Assembly (NCBI GenBank): GCA_945905295.1
Contig: CAMDPX010000019.1
Location: 1-51,749 of the forward strand
Origin: Planctomyces sp. SH-PL62
Lineage (GTDB): Bacteria; Planctomycetota; Planctomycetia; Planctomycetales; Planctomycetaceae
Reading direction: 5' to 3'
DNA: 51,749 bases
Shown: positions 34,954-44,600 of the stretch, piece after piece
How positions within the stretch are numbered: the stretch's first letter is position 1
Layout of the letters: every line of letters starts with the position of its first letter
Program-made: the position numbers and the translations under genes
The notes under the pieces: model-generated
Seen by the model: the letters and a program-made list of their open reading frames with translations, nothing else
What the model was told of the DNA's origin: nothing
Databases searched by the model: none

Positions 34954-36438
34954 ATGGATCCGTCGTTGGTTTTGGCTCTCGATCAAGGGACGACGTCCAG
35001 CCGAGCGATTGTGTTTGATCGATCCGGGTGCGCGGTCGGGACGGCTCAGCAAGAGTTTCCGCAGTTGTTCCCGTCGCCGGGGCATGTCGAACATGACCCC
35101 GAGGCGATTTGGGAGAGCCAGTTGGCGACGGCTCGCGCCGCGCTGGTGAATGCGAAACGGTCGGCGGCCGACATCGCGGCGATTGGCGTCACGAATCAGC
35201 GTGAGACAACGATCCTGTGGGAGCGAGACTCCGGCAAGCCGGTTGCGAACGCGATTGTTTGGCAGAGCCGGATCACTGTGCCGATCTGCGAACGTATGAA
35301 GGCGGACGGGTTGGAGCCGTTGTTCCGACAGAAGACGGGCTTGGTACTCGATGCGTATTTTTCGGGAACGAAGATTCGGCACTTGCTCGACACGATTCCG
35401 GGACTGCGCGGGCGGACTGAGCGTGGCGAAATTCTGTTCGGAACGGTCGATTCGTTTTTGATCTGGCGGTTGACGGGAGGGAAGCGGCATGTCACCGATG
35501 TCAGCAACGCGAGCCGGACGTTGTTGTTCAATCTGCACACGCTCGATTGGGATGACGAATTGCTCAAGCTGCTGGGCGTGCCGCGCGCGATGTTGCCGCA
35601 GGTCGTCTCCTCCAGCGAGGTCATCGGCGACTGCGATGCGAAGTGGCTGGGGAGTTCGATCCCGATTGCCGGAGATGCCGGCGATCAGCAGGCGGCCACG
35701 TTCGGTCAGGCGTGCTTTGATCCGGGCAGCGCGAAGAACACCTACGGCACCGGCTGCTTCTTGTTGATGAACACGGGCTCGAAGCCGGCCGAGTCGCATC
35801 ACGGCTTGCTGACGACGGTCGGCTGGCGGATCAACGGACAGACGGTCTATTGCCTGGAGGGATCGGTGTTCGTGGCGGGCGCGGCGGTGCAATGGTTGCG
35901 GGATGGGTTGGGTTTGATCGCTCACGCTGGCGAGACCGCCGCGTTGGCGACGTCGGTTCCGGACAATGGCGGTGTGTATTTCGTGCCGGCGTTCGTGGGG
36001 TTGGGGGCTCCCTATTGGGATGCGAATGCGCGCGGCCTGATTGCCGGATTGACGCGAGGGACGACGAAGGCCCATCTGGCGCGGGCGGCTCTGGAAGCGA
36101 TGGCGTATCAGACGGCGGATGTGCTGGACGCGATGCGTCAAGATTCGGGGGTCGCGTTGCAATCGTTGCGAGTGGACGGCGGCGCGACCGCGAATGACTG
36201 GCTGATGCAGTTTCAGTCAGATGTGCTCGGAGTCCCGGTGCGCCGGCCCGTGGTGCAAGAGACGACCGCGCTGGGTGCCGCTTATCTCGCGGGCTTGGCG
36301 ACGGGCGTGTGGAGCGACTTGAGCGATGTCTCCAAGAATTGGCAGTTGCAGCGCGAATTTGTGCCGGTGATGCCGGAGATGCAGCGGTCGGAACTGTTGA
36401 CCGCCTGGCAACGCGCGGTGTCGCGTTCGCGGGATTGA
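34954..36438 (+). CDS. glpK: Glycerol kinase
   Basis: 494 residues, an FGGY-family kinase that phosphorylates glycerol to sn-glycerol 3-phosphate in the cytoplasm, feeding phospholipid synthesis or glycolysis. [16 protein letters not shown] is the N-terminal phosphate-binding loop. [20 protein letters not shown] and [10 protein letters not shown] are specific to Glp[15 protein letters not shown] and the [13 protein letters not shown] region are further family signatures, and [19 protein letters not shown] is the C-terminal ATP-site motif. The ATG follows GGGGAG by seven bases. No glpF or glpD is nearby, so it is a lone gene here. Confidence 0.96.
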   Translation: MDPSLVLALDQGTTSSRAIVFDRSGCAVGTAQQEFPQLFPSPGHVEHDPEAIWESQLATARAALVNAKRSAADIAAIGVTNQRETTILWERDSGKPVANAIVWQSRITVPICERMKADGLEPLFRQKTGLVLDAYFSGTKIRHLLDTIPGLRGRTERGEILFGTVDSFLIWRLTGGKRHVTDVSNASRTLLFNLHTLDWDDELLKLLGVPRAMLPQVVSSSEVIGDCDAKWLGSSIPIAGDAGDQQAATFGQACFDPGSAKNTYGTGCFLLMNTGSKPAESHHGLLTTVGWRINGQTVYCLEGSVFVAGAAVQWLRDGLGLIAHAGETAALATSVPDNGGVYFVPAFVGLGAPYWDANARGLIAGLTRGTTKAHLARAALEAMAYQTADVLDAMRQDSGVALQSLRVDGGATANDWLMQFQSDVLGVPVRRPVVQETTALGAAYLAGLATGVWSDLSDVSKNWQLQREFVPVMPEMQRSELLTAWQRAVSRSRD

Positions 36439-36757
36439 ATGCGCCGGCGAGCCATCACGCTCAGCGGTTGCTCCCGGATTGACCGGCATCATCGCGCGGT
36501 CCGGTACGCCGGGCAGAGGCGTCACGTCCGGCAGGAGTTCGCCGACTGTTGGGACTCGCGCAGGTTCGTGAAATGGCATCTCCGCCGCGCGAAGGGTATC
36601 GAGAGCCGGGATTTCGTTGGACGATTTGCCAAATGGAGTTCTGCGGCATCGTCGTGATCGGCGATCGCGGACTTTCGCCCCAATCCAAAACACGTTGAGT
36701 CCAACAGCCGGTTGGCGAGTCACTCGCGAGCCGCTCTGAAAATCGGGAGATCCAGCG
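36439..36757. other. Spacer between glpK and the RTX protein gene
   Basis: 319 bases without a supported gene. On the minus strand a frame is open across the whole spacer and encodes a Pro-rich stretch (around EPARVPTVGELLPDVTPLPG at about 36475-36560). It could be the remnant of a gene, but there is no start signal, and the frame continues antisense into both flanking genes. A ribosome binding site for the next gene, GGGAG, lies at 36745-36749. Confidence 0.4.
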
Positions 36758-39199
36758 ATGCGCCTGTTTTCGTGGTTGTCTTCGTTCCAACAAACGTTGA
36801 ACCGTAGTCGTGCGCGTCGCTCTCGCCGAAGCATCGCTCGGCTGGAGCGACTGGAAGACCGCCTGGTCCCCACAGTGACGGCAGCGTTTGTCTCTGGCTT
36901 GTTGACGGTGACTTCGGATGCCGGCGGTGATTCCATCACGATCAATGCGCCCGGCGGGTCGGGCGGTCCTGTGAACGTCAACGGTGTACCCGTGGCAGGT
37001 GCCACTCCCGCGGACGTCACCGCCATTTTGGTGACCTGCAGCACCACGGGCGGAAACACGGTGGATCTGAGCGCCGTCACAGCTCCCGGCTTCACACAGT
37101 TGGTGACTTTGCAAGGAGCGGGGGCCGCGGCGCGCATCACAATTCTGGGCGGCGACGGTGCGGACGACATCGTGGGCAGCACGATCAATGACTCGATCTC
37201 AGGGGGCGACGGCGACGACAGCATCAATGGTCTGAGTGGAAACGATGCGATTCAGGCTGGCGTGGCGGCGACTGGCTCCAGTGACAACGACAGCGTGTTA
37301 GGTGGCAGCGGCCACGACACGATTCGCGGCGGCGATGGCAATGACACGATTAACGGCGGCGACGATTCCGACACCGTGTTTGGCGAGGCAGGATTGGATT
37401 CGCTATTCGGCGGCGATGGCGATGACCGTCTTCAAGGTGGCGCGGACGCGGACGTCATCGACGGTGAAGATGGCAGCGACTTCATCCTTGGCGAGGAAGA
37501 CGCAGACACGCTGCTGGGCGGCGACGGCATCGACCAACTCGATGGCGGCATCGGCAGCGATTCGCTGGACGGTGGCGACGGCGCTGACATCGTGAAGGGG
37601 AATGACGGGAACGACATCCTCGTCTGGCACACAGACAGTTTGACCGAAACGCTGGATGGCGGTTCCGGAACCGACACGCTGTCGGTGGTAGGCACCGCGG
37701 GGAACGACTCGATTACGCTTGGTCAGACTGCCGCCGGCAGGTACAAAGTGACCGGAGCCGGTGCGCAGACGGGCAACACGCTGTCGGCCGAGAACATTGC
37801 GGTCGATGGCCTCCAAGGCGATGACACGATCACGATCAACAACGTCACGGCGGCCGTGGCCTCGACGTTTGTCGTGAATGGGAACACGGGTAATGACCGA
37901 ATCCTGGCGAACAATTCCGTGCTCACTCGGTTCACCGTGAGTCTGCTGGGTGGAGACGGCGCGGACAGCATCGTCGGCACGCGGAACCCGGATCGCATCG
38001 ACGGCGGCACCGGCAGTGACTCGATCAACGGGAATGGCGGAAACGACACGATCTTCGGAGACAACGAAGTCACGGCCGCCGATGACGGTGGCGACAGCAT
38101 TCTGGGTGGCGATGGCAACGACCTGATCACGGCCGGAGGTGGGAATGACACGGTCTTCTCGCTCTTGGGTGAAGACACGATCTTCGGCGGCGACGGCAAT
38201 GACCTGCTGAATGGCGACGGCGGCGATGACACGATCTTCGGCGAGGCGGACGAGGACCAGATCTCGGCGGGTGCCGGCAACGACAGCGTCGATGGCGGCG
38301 ACGGCGATGACAGCCTCAACGGCAACAGCGGCCGCGACACCATGCACGGCAACGCCGGCAACGACGTGCTGCGTGGCGATGGGGACAACGATCAGCTCTT
38401 CGGCGACGCGGATAACGACAACATTCAAGGCAATGACGGCGCGGACCACATTGAGGGCTTGGGCGGAAACGACACGCTCGACGGTGGCAACGGCAACGAC
38501 CAAGTCATCGGCGGCGAGGACGACGATCTCATCGGCGGCGGCGCGGGCAACGATACGGTCATCGGTGATGAATTCGGAGGCACTGGCAACGACGGCGCTG
38601 ACTCCGTCTTCGGGAACGCCGGCAACGATACGCTCAGCGGCCAGGGGGGAGATGACTTGCTCAACGGCAATGATGGTGTGGACCGCATTGGTAACGACTC
38701 CGGCGAAGGTGAGACCGGAAACGACAGCATGTTGGGGGGGGCCGGCAACGACACGATCAATGGCGGCGCCGGCAGCGACACGATCGATGGCCAGGACAAC
38801 AACGATTTGATCAACGGCGGTGACGACGACGATACGATCTTTGGACGTGACGGCAACGACATCCTCCAAGGCGGCAGTGGCGATGACGTGATCGATGGTG
38901 GAACCGGCCGAGATGGTCTCTCAGGACAAGCAGGCAACGACAGCCTGCTGGGAGGCACGGGCAACGACAGCCTGATCGGCGGCGATGGCAATGACACCGT
39001 GTTGGGTGGTGACGGCAACGATATCGTGATCGGCGACAGCTATAAGGCGGGAGCCATTCCTGGTGACGATGTCGTGGAAGGCAATGCTGGCGTGGACACG
39101 ATCACCGGCGGTGGCGGCATCAATGTCGTGAACAACCCCGCCGGCTTGGATTACGACGCCGACGAAAAACCGTTCTCGTTCAAACCGACTTGGGAGTAA
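36758..39199 (+). CDS. RTX-type calcium-binding repeat surface protein
   Basis: 813 residues. A basic N-terminus (residues 1-27) leads into SIARLERLEDRLVPT (about 27-41), a motif found at the start of many giant exported proteins of planctomycetes and presumably part of the export or processing signal. A short beta-rich domain follows. From about residue 125 to 800 come dozens of glycine/aspartate nonapeptides such as GGDGNDTINGGDDSDT, the hemolysin-type repeat that winds into a calcium-bound beta-roll. A non-repeat insert lies near residues 290-420. No C-terminal type I secretion domain or enzymatic domain is recognised; the end is KPFSFKPTWE. The ATG at 36758 has GGGAG eight bases upstream. 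A role in the cell surface or matrix is inferred. Confidence 0.88.
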   Translation: MRLFSWLSSFQQTLNRSRARRSRRSIARLERLEDRLVPTVTAAFVSGLLTVTSDAGGDSITINAPGGSGGPVNVNGVPVAGATPADVTAILVTCSTTGGNTVDLSAVTAPGFTQLVTLQGAGAAARITILGGDGADDIVGSTINDSISGGDGDDSINGLSGNDAIQAGVAATGSSDNDSVLGGSGHDTIRGGDGNDTINGGDDSDTVFGEAGLDSLFGGDGDDRLQGGADADVIDGEDGSDFILGEEDADTLLGGDGIDQLDGGIGSDSLDGGDGADIVKGNDGNDILVWHTDSLTETLDGGSGTDTLSVVGTAGNDSITLGQTAAGRYKVTGAGAQTGNTLSAENIAVDGLQGDDTITINNVTAAVASTFVVNGNTGNDRILANNSVLTRFTVSLLGGDGADSIVGTRNPDRIDGGTGSDSINGNGGNDTIFGDNEVTAADDGGDSILGGDGNDLITAGGGNDTVFSLLGEDTIFGGDGNDLLNGDGGDDTIFGEADEDQISAGAGNDSVDGGDGDDSLNGNSGRDTMHGNAGNDVLRGDGDNDQLFGDADNDNIQGNDGADHIEGLGGNDTLDGGNGNDQVIGGEDDDLIGGGAGNDTVIGDEFGGTGNDGADSVFGNAGNDTLSGQGGDDLLNGNDGVDRIGNDSGEGETGNDSMLGGAGNDTINGGAGSDTIDGQDNNDLINGGDDDDTIFGRDGNDILQGGSGDDVIDGGTGRDGLSGQAGNDSLLGGTGNDSLIGGDGNDTVLGGDGNDIVIGDSYKAGAIPGDDVVEGNAGVDTITGGGGINVVNNPAGLDYDADEKPFSFKPTWE

Positions 39200-39252
39200 T
39201 TCCTCGATCGCTGAGCGATCACACGACAGGCTCTTGAACTAATCTGAGACAC

Positions 39253-39286
39253 AACAGCCCGCGCCGATTTGGTGCGGGCTGTTTTT
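39253..39286 (+). terminator. Intrinsic terminator of the RTX gene
   Basis: A 13-base stem, AACAGCCCGCGCC paired with GGTGCGGGCTGTT with one G-U type mismatch, has a five-base loop (GATTT) and a run of five T. It lies 54 bases after the RTX stop and 10 bases before the end of the convergent minus-strand gene. Confidence 0.9.
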
Positions 39287-39295
39287 CATTCACGA

Positions 39296-41356
39296 CTACT
39301 TCAAGACATCCAGCAGGTTGCTGAACTGGTCCGTCCAAAGCGGGCTGGTGGGCGGAGCCTTGTGCGTCAGCGTGTCGCCCATCGCCGACGAGATTTCCGG
39401 CGTCTCCCAGAAAGAGGCATTGCGGCTGAGCAGCATCCAGTGGGCTTCGTATTGAGCCAACTCGGCATTCACCGAGCTGATGATTTTCGCGGCGGGCCAA
39501 TTCAGCTCTTCGGCGAGTCGGCGAATGACCGGTTCCAAATCGAGGTGATGATTCGAGACGTGAATCGCGATGACTCCGTCGTCCCGGATATGGCGACGGT
39601 AGATGGCGAAAGCCTCGCGAGTCAGCAAATGCACGGGGATCGAATCGCTGCTGAAGGCGTCGAGCACTAGCAGGTCGAACGCTTGCGAAGACTCGGCCTC
39701 CAGCATCAGCCGCGCGTCTCCCAACACGAACTCTTGCCGTGCGGCGGAATCCGACAAGAACGTGAATTGCTCGCAAGCCAACCGCAACACGTCGGGGTCG
39801 ATCTCGTAATAGCGAAACGTGTCGCTCGGCGTCCCGTAAGTCGCGAGCGTACCGACGCCCAACCCGACGAAGCCGCACCGCCGATTCGTCGCACGCGTGG
39901 AATTTCGCAAAGCCAGCGCGACCCCTGAAGACTCGCCGTAGTAGGCCGTCGGCCAACGCCGTTTTTCCGGTGACACAAACTGGCGTCCGTGAATCGTGCG
40001 GCCGTGAACCAGTTGAATCTCGGCATGATCCGGGTCGTGTTTGTTTTCTCGCAACACGCGCAGCACACCAAAAAAGTTTCGCGACGTCGCAAGTTCGTCG
40101 TTTTGCGTCTCGCCGGCATACGAGCGAAGCAAGCCAAGGCTCGACACGACGACCGCCGTCCAGGCCCAAATCGGTCGCCCGTATTTGGTGAGGTAGGACC
40201 GCTCGCGATACAGCACCCCCAGCACGCACAACGCACACGCCACCAAGCCCAACTGCAATTCCATCAGCCGCTCGAAAACCAGCGGAGCCAGCAAGCTGAC
40301 GCCGACGCCTCCCGCCGCGCCCCCCGCTGCCATCGCCAAATAGAACGAGGTCAGATGCCGAGGATTCGGTTTGAGCTTCGCCAACTCGCCGTGGCAAACC
40401 ATGCAGCAGACAAACAACGCTCCGAAATGCACACCCAATTGCACGAGGATCGGCAAGCCGCTCCCTTGAAACAGCACCAACGTCACGCAGGTCACGACCA
40501 CGGCCAACGCCATCACGAAACCGTGACGCGGATACCAGCGATCGTGATCGAACACCAAAATCAACGTCAGCAAATACAGCGACAGCGGGATCACCCACAA
40601 GAAGGGAATCACCGCCACGTCCAGGCAAACTTGATTCGTGATCGCCAACAACATCGTCGAAGCACACACGCTCAAGCCAAACCACAAAGACTTGTCGAGC
40701 CACGTCGGTGACGGCTCGTCAGTCGCGAAGGGGTCGGACGAACGCTCCGACGCTCGAAACGCTCGCCATCCACACCACAGGCAACTCACGGCGAAGAGAC
40801 CAAACCCCGCCGACCAAAACTTGGCTTGTGTGTCGTTGGTCATCAACGGCTCAAACACAAACGGATAACTGAGCAACCCGACCAGCGAACCGACATTCGA
40901 CAACGCATACAGTCGATACGGCGTTGCTTCGGGATTCGCCTTCCGCAGCCACGCTTGCAACAGCGGACTGTTCGACGCCAGCACAAAATACGGCAGCCCG
41001 ACGCTCATGGTCAGCATGCCCAAGATGCGTCCAATGGGAGACTCCGAGCCATTCGGTTTCCACGCCACGTCGGGAGCGATCGGCAATGTCGCCGCCGCCA
41101 CGATCAACAGCACCGCATGCACCGCGACCTGTCGCCCCGCCGACCAATACCGAATGCTGAAGTGAGCGTAGGCGTAGCCCAAAAAGAGCAACGACTGAAA
41201 AAACAACATGCACGCCGACCACACGCCCGGCGTCCCGCCAAACCACGGCAAGATGAACTTGCTGATGAGCGGCTGGACCTGAAACACCAAAAACGAACTG
41301 ACCAGCACCGCCACACAAAAATCCCAACCAGGCTGCCGCGACGAGCTCCGAGTCAT
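39296..41356 (-). CDS. Membrane-fused spermidine-synthase-like protein
   Basis: 686 residues from the ATG at 41356 (GGAGAG upstream); a start at 41392 is less likely. Residues 1-430 contain about ten to twelve membrane segments, as in the 'fused MFS/spermidine synthase' family (SFLVFQVQPLISKFILPWFG near the start is typical). The C-terminal part (about 470-680) is a Rossmann methyltransferase-like fold: VGLGVGTLATYG is the nucleotide loop, YYEIDPDVLRLA the acidic strand, and DLLVLDAFSSDSIPVHLLT the active-site stretch of aminopropyltransferases. True polyamine synthesis has not been established for this fused group. It is convergent with the RTX gene and divergent from the kinase gene. Confidence 0.87.
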   Translation of the reverse strand: MTRSSSRQPGWDFCVAVLVSSFLVFQVQPLISKFILPWFGGTPGVWSACMLFFQSLLFLGYAYAHFSIRYWSAGRQVAVHAVLLIVAAATLPIAPDVAWKPNGSESPIGRILGMLTMSVGLPYFVLASNSPLLQAWLRKANPEATPYRLYALSNVGSLVGLLSYPFVFEPLMTNDTQAKFWSAGFGLFAVSCLWCGWRAFRASERSSDPFATDEPSPTWLDKSLWFGLSVCASTMLLAITNQVCLDVAVIPFLWVIPLSLYLLTLILVFDHDRWYPRHGFVMALAVVVTCVTLVLFQGSGLPILVQLGVHFGALFVCCMVCHGELAKLKPNPRHLTSFYLAMAAGGAAGGVGVSLLAPLVFERLMELQLGLVACALCVLGVLYRERSYLTKYGRPIWAWTAVVVSSLGLLRSYAGETQNDELATSRNFFGVLRVLRENKHDPDHAEIQLVHGRTIHGRQFVSPEKRRWPTAYYGESSGVALALRNSTRATNRRCGFVGLGVGTLATYGTPSDTFRYYEIDPDVLRLACEQFTFLSDSAARQEFVLGDARLMLEAESSQAFDLLVLDAFSSDSIPVHLLTREAFAIYRRHIRDDGVIAIHVSNHHLDLEPVIRRLAEELNWPAAKIISSVNAELAQYEAHWMLLSRNASFWETPEISSAMGDTLTHKAPPTSPLWTDQFSNLLDVLK

Positions 41357-41424
41357 TTCACGCTCTCCGACCAGTTTTCTTATCCGGCGCAAACACGCCT
41401 GAACGACGAAAAACTTGCCGAACT

Positions 41425-41646
41425 CTAGGTCACACCCGAACCACGTTGCTCTTTCGCAACACGACTTCGCCTGTCCGGCGTTCCGATGTTGCCGACCAGG
41501 GCGGTCATACCGGTCGTCAGCCGGTAGCAGTCACGCCCATCAGCGGCGAAGAACTTGGTGCCGACAGAGGATGTCTGAGCCAATGGCACTTCGCAGGCGA
41601 GTTTGCCAAAATGGAAATGAGCGGTAGGAGTTCCAGACGCTTGCAC
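41425..41646 (-). CDS. Possible small protein in the kinase upstream region
   Basis: A 73-residue frame starting at a GTG (41646) with a CAGGA-like ribosome binding site. The translation (TAHFHFGKLACEVPLAQ, then GTKFFAADGRDCYRLTTG) has a balanced, protein-like composition but matches no family I recognise. It lies within the spacer 41357-41684 between divergent genes, which otherwise holds nothing clear. It may be chance or a gene remnant. Confidence 0.2.
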   Translation of the reverse strand: MQASGTPTAHFHFGKLACEVPLAQTSSVGTKFFAADGRDCYRLTTGMTALVGNIGTPDRRSRVAKEQRGSGVT

Positions 41647-41684
41647 ATCATCCTGAATTTCACCGTTTTCCTGGGGGACTTACT

Positions 41685-44600
41685 TTGGCATCTCCCGCTG
41701 ATCGGAATTTGCTGTTTGGCATTCTGGCGTTGCAGATGGATTTCATCAGCCGCGACGCGTTGATCGCGGCCATGAATGCTTGGGTGCTTCGTAAAGAGAC
41801 CTTTTTGGGTGATCTCTTGCAGGAGCAGAAAGCTCTTTCGGCGGAACGTGGCCAATTGCTGAACGCTCTCGTGGACGAGCATGTGCGCCAACATGGCAAC
41901 GACCCGCGACAGAGCTTGGAGTCGTTGAGTTCCGCGAGCGACCTGCGTTCGGAGTTGAAAGAAAAGTTGATTGACACGGATCTCCGGCACAGTTTGCAAG
42001 TGGTTGGAGCCGCCAAGACCGCCGACCCGTTGCAAACTCGTCCGTTGGGAGAAGGGACGTCCGCGGGAACTCGGTTCCGCATCTTGCGGCCACATGCCGA
42101 GGGAGGGCTGGGCAAAGTGGCTGTGGCGCGGGACGAGGAATTGCATCGCGAGGTTGCGCTCAAGCAATTGAAGCCGCGACACGCCGACGATCCGGGCAGT
42201 CGCGAACGATTTGTGGTGGAAGCCGAAATCACCGGAGGGTTGGAACACCCCGGCATCGTGCCGGTCTACGGATTGGGCCAAACCGGCGACGGCCGTCCGT
42301 TTTACGTGATGCGATTCATTCGCGGCGACAGCTTGGGTGAGGCGATCACCGCGTTTCATTCGCGATTTGGGAACCAGTCGGATCCGCAAGGCCGTGACAT
42401 TGCGCTGCGCAAGCTGCTCGGACGTTTGATCGACGTCTGCAACGTCATGGAGTACGCGCACAGTCGCGGCGTGCTGCACCGAGATTTGAAGCCGGACAAC
42501 ATCATGCTCGGCAAATATGGAGAAACCTTGGTCGTCGATTGGGGGTTGGCCAAGCCGTTGGGGCAACCGTGCCTGACCGACGCCGACAGCAATTCGGCGG
42601 AATCACCGCTGGTTCCGGCCTCCGGCAATTCGGGCGAAACGCTGCCGGGCAGCACTGTGGGAACTCCCGCTTATATGAGTCCCGAACAGGCAGCCGGGCG
42701 ACTCGATCAGCTTGGCCCCGCCTCGGATATTTATTGCTTGGGGGCGACGTTGTACCACTTGCTGACGGGGCAACCGCCGGTGCGAGACGCGGATCTCGCG
42801 ACCGTCCTTCGTCGAGTGCAACGTGGCGACGTTCCTCGGCCGCGACAACTTCAGACTTGGATTCCTCCGGCTTTGGAGGCTGCATGTTTGAAAGCGATCG
42901 CGCTGCAGCCGTCCGATCGTTACACGTCTCCGGGACAGTTTGCCGATGAACTCGAACGCTGGCTGGCGGACGAACCGATTACGGCCTACTCAGATTCCTG
43001 GCGAGAGCGTCTGGCGAGGTGGAGCCGGCATCATCAAGCGTATGCTCAAGCGATCGGCGTTGCGCTGGTGATTGTGGCGGTGGTCGCGATCGCCGCTGGG
43101 ATCGTCATCAACCGCGCTCTGAAACGAGAATTTTTGACTGAGCAGCGTGCGGAGAAGCGACAACAGTTTGAAGCGGGGTTGAAACAAGAAACTTGGAACG
43201 AAGAGCAACTCAAACGGATGGAGAACATTTCGTCCGAACTGAACGACCTCGGTGAATCAATCGACCGCGATCGGAGGGTTCAAGCTTTGTATGACCGTGT
43301 TGCCGATTCGGTCAGGCGGATCCTGGAGAAACGCCAGTTAGCTGAAGACGACCAGCACGCTGCCGAATCGACCATTGAACTGTTACGGAAGCGGCAGGCG
43401 AAGGATGTTGAAAAGCTGGCAATGGAACTCCAGAGCCGACTTCGTCGCTGGGAAACCGTGATTGAGCAGCAAGCACCGTTCGGTGACACGGCCGTCTCGG
43501 CAGTGTTTGGTTTTGAATCCGTAGTCACCAAGAGCGAATCCGGAGACGCCTTGCAGGTTCCGCAACCGCCGGTTGACAACCTCGTGCGAACCAAATGGCC
43601 ATCAACCGGCAACGTTCGCTGGGATGTGACGTTCTCCGAGAAATGGGGTGATGCCACCCGTGTTGGGTTGGCGCTACAAGTGACTTCCGACAGCCGCTAT
43701 TTGTGCGTGTTGACTTCGGAGCAAGATCCCACCGGACACACTTCCGACAGCAGTGACGACGTGAATGTGGACGATGCCGCTCTGCCGAAGTTGCAACAAA
43801 TTTTGAGTCTTGGCGGGCAACTGTCGTTGCGCTTGCTGCGTAACGAAGACCTGCTGATGGAACGCCTGGTGTCGGTATCAGCCGACAAACCATTGCGGAT
43901 GCGTTTGTCGCGCGAAGGACTCGCGATCTTCGTTCAGATCAATGAGCAACCGCCGGTGCCGTTTATCGACCTGTTCGGCGTGAATCGGACGGATGGCATG
44001 TTTGCCGTGTATTGGCCCACAGGATTGGAGGTCGTGCAACTCAGGGCCGAGAAACAATCACTGCCGCTTCGGCCAAGCCCCTTCGAGTTGGGCGACGACC
44101 TTGTCGCCCACGGCCAGTACCAACAAGCCTTCGATGCGTACAGCGCCGTTGTGGTTGGTCAGGATTCCGATCAGCGCCAGGAACTCGACTTCAAGCTGGG
44201 TGTCTGCCTGGCGGAACTGGAGCGAAATGATGAGGCGGAGAAAAAATTCCAGGCGGTGGCGAAACAACCGGGCAAACAATGGCCAGTGATGGCCGCGTGC
44301 CGCTATTGGTTGTTGCAAGTGTTGTGGAAACAAGACAACCCGTTTGCGGCAGAACAGGTGGTCAACGATCTGACTCGCAATCACTCCTTCGACGAATTGC
44401 TCCCGCTGGTTCCCACGAACTTTCGGCGACAGTTGCTGAGCTGGTATCGCCAGAACGACGCTTACAGCCGAATTGCTTGGGCTCACGATCCAGTCACGCG
44501 CCTAAAACGTGCCAGCCAAATCGAAGAGTTGCTCAACGAAAATCCCTTGCAACGAATCGACACCCACTGGCGAAAAGCGGACGCGTTTCGTGTGACTGGC

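Noticed and set aside
37403-38869. 488-codon open frame antisense to the RTX protein gene, rich in Val, Ala and Ile
   Set aside because: It mirrors the periodic GGDGND codons; the translation is a low-complexity echo of the repeat. The plus-strand frame has a ribosome binding site, export motif and terminator.
39219-40703. 494-codon minus-strand frame overlapping the spermidine-synthase-like gene
   Set aside because: The overlapping frame 39296-41356 encodes clear membrane and nucleotide-binding motifs; this one is Arg-rich without any motif.
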